Shown here: positions 63,450-64,000 of the stretch, one piece after another | Position numbering within the stretch: the stretch's first letter is position 1 | Layout of the letters: the number at the start of each line of letters is the position of its first letter | Assembly: GCF_018070575.1 (NCBI RefSeq) | Contig: NZ_JAGPXN010000001.1 | Span: 496,001 to 560,000, forward strand | DNA: 64,000 bases | Source: Micromonospora sp. C31 | GTDB lineage: Bacteria > Actinomycetota > Actinomycetes > Mycobacteriales > Micromonosporaceae | Direction of reading: 5' to 3' | Notes under the pieces: generated by a model | The model's database searches: none | The model's input: the letters and a program-made list of their open reading frames with translations, nothing else | Told to the model about the DNA's origin: nothing | Position numbers and translations under genes: made by a program

Positions 63450-64000
63450 ATGATCGAGCTTTCCGGGGTGTCCCGCACCTTCGACGGCCGCGGCGGTCGC
63501 GTCGAGGCGTTGCGCGGCATCGATCTCGACGTGGCGGCGGGCGAGTTCGTCGCCGTACTCGGCCGCTCCGGTTGCGGCAAGTCCACACTGCTGCGCCTGA
63601 TCGCCGGCCTGCTCCCGGTCAGCGAGGGCAGGATCACCGTGGCCGGTACGCCGATCACCAGGCCGCGCCCGGACATCGCGATGCTCTTCCAGCGGCCAGC
63701 CCTGCTGCCCTGGCGCACCGTCCTGGACAACGTCCTGCTCCCGGTGGAGATGTTCGGCTGGAAGCGGGCCAAGCACCGCGACCGGGCCCGGGAGCTGCTC
63801 GACCTCGCCGGGCTGGGCGGCTTCGAGAAGCGGCTGCCGCACGAACTCTCCGGCGGCATGCAGCAGCGGGTGTCGCTGTGCCGGTCGCTGATCGGCGAGC
63901 CCCGGGTGATGCTGATGGACGAGCCGTTCTCCGCGCTCGACGCGCTCACCCGCGAGGAACTCTCCGGCGAGCTGCAACGCGTGCACATGTCGTCCGGGGC
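63450..64000 (+). CDS. ABC ATPase of the SsuB/NrtC type, 3' end cut by window edge
   Basis: ATG at 63450, open to the end of the window (about 183 residues). Walker A GRSGCGKST, Q-loop LFQRPALLPWRT, signature LSGGMQQR and Walker B MLMDEPFSALD are intact. The SsuB/TauB-type AMLFQRPALLPW matches the permease and binding protein across the 263-bp divergent gap. Splitting the ATPase onto the opposite strand from its partners is unusual. Confidence 0.9.
   Translation, partial: MIELSGVSRTFDGRGGRVEALRGIDLDVAAGEFVAVLGRSGCGKSTLLRLIAGLLPVSEGRITVAGTPITRPRPDIAMLFQRPALLPWRTVLDNVLLPVEMFGWKRAKHRDRARELLDLAGLGGFEKRLPHELSGGMQQRVSLCRSLIGEPRVMLMDEPFSALDALTREELSGELQRVHMSSG

Overview
The window is from a high-GC actinomycete, most likely Micromonosporaceae (Micromonospora/Salinispora-like). 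The basis is the very high GC with frequent GTG/TTG starts, a whiD-type WhiB next to a BldM-like regulator, a four-gene conservon, a groES-groEL1 operon whose GroEL ends in a His-rich tail, and a gene order that follows the choD-guaB3-guaB2 ... groEL1/groES ... tsaD-rimI-tsaB ... alr ... glmS ... glmM-rpsI-rplM block known from Mycobacterium and Streptomyces. This assignment is inference; there is no rRNA in the window.

Layout. 1-8.8 kb: edge-truncated GMC (cholesterol-oxidase-like) oxidoreductase, an LCP cell-wall ligase, two tandem M1 metallopeptidase lipoproteins, guaB3, guaB and a DUF5319 gene. 9-12 kb: a secreted trypsin-like protease, a small membrane protein sharing a motif with the protease propeptide, a BldM-like regulator and WhiD. 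12-16.3 kb: a membrane-fused molybdopterin oxidoreductase and groEL1/groES with two CIRCE sites and a recognisable promoter. 16.3-23.5 kb: a THUMP-like methyltransferase, a YbaK deacylase, a xylFGH-type sugar ABC transporter with a ROK regulator, and a DUF4142 gene that lacks a signal peptide. 23.8-27.3 kb: a heterodimeric ABC exporter with one degenerate and one canonical ATPase site. 27.4-36.4 kb: a mostly minus-strand housekeeping run (tsaD, rimI, tsaB, ung, tsaE, hydrolase, alr, nnr, acpS), interrupted by a plus-strand HTH/nucleotidyltransferase-like gene. 36.5-44.5 kb: a small WXG100-like protein plus DUF1023 hydrolase, glmS, a dapC-type aminotransferase, glmM, rpsI and rplM.

44.6-54.9 kb is a nitrate/nitrite assimilation locus: narK, a MazEF-type toxin-antitoxin pair, nasA-type nitrate reductase, a BFD-containing flavoprotein, nirB, nirD and a HemD-winged-helix fusion. 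A well-phased GlnR box lies upstream of the nasA-type gene and a weaker one upstream of narK. HemD supplies the precursor of NirB siroheme. Convergent with this operon is a conservon (54.9-59.5 kb) whose sensor kinase has an extracytoplasmic segment of the type annotated as a nitrate/nitrite-sensing domain, followed by an orphan branched-chain-type binding lipoprotein. The right edge holds an ABC system of the SsuABC/NMT1 type, with permease and binding protein on the minus strand and the ATPase divergent and truncated.

The most unusual items are: a 60-bp element with perfect 15-bp terminal inverted repeats inserted in frame in the nitrate reductase gene, with a related element in frame in the methyltransferase gene; a perfect 30-bp inverted repeat in the 23.5 kb intergenic region; the protease/small membrane protein pair; and the pairing of a possible nitrate-sensing conservon with the nitrate operon. 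I saw no tRNA, rRNA, CRISPR array, prophage, IS transposase or biosynthetic gene cluster.
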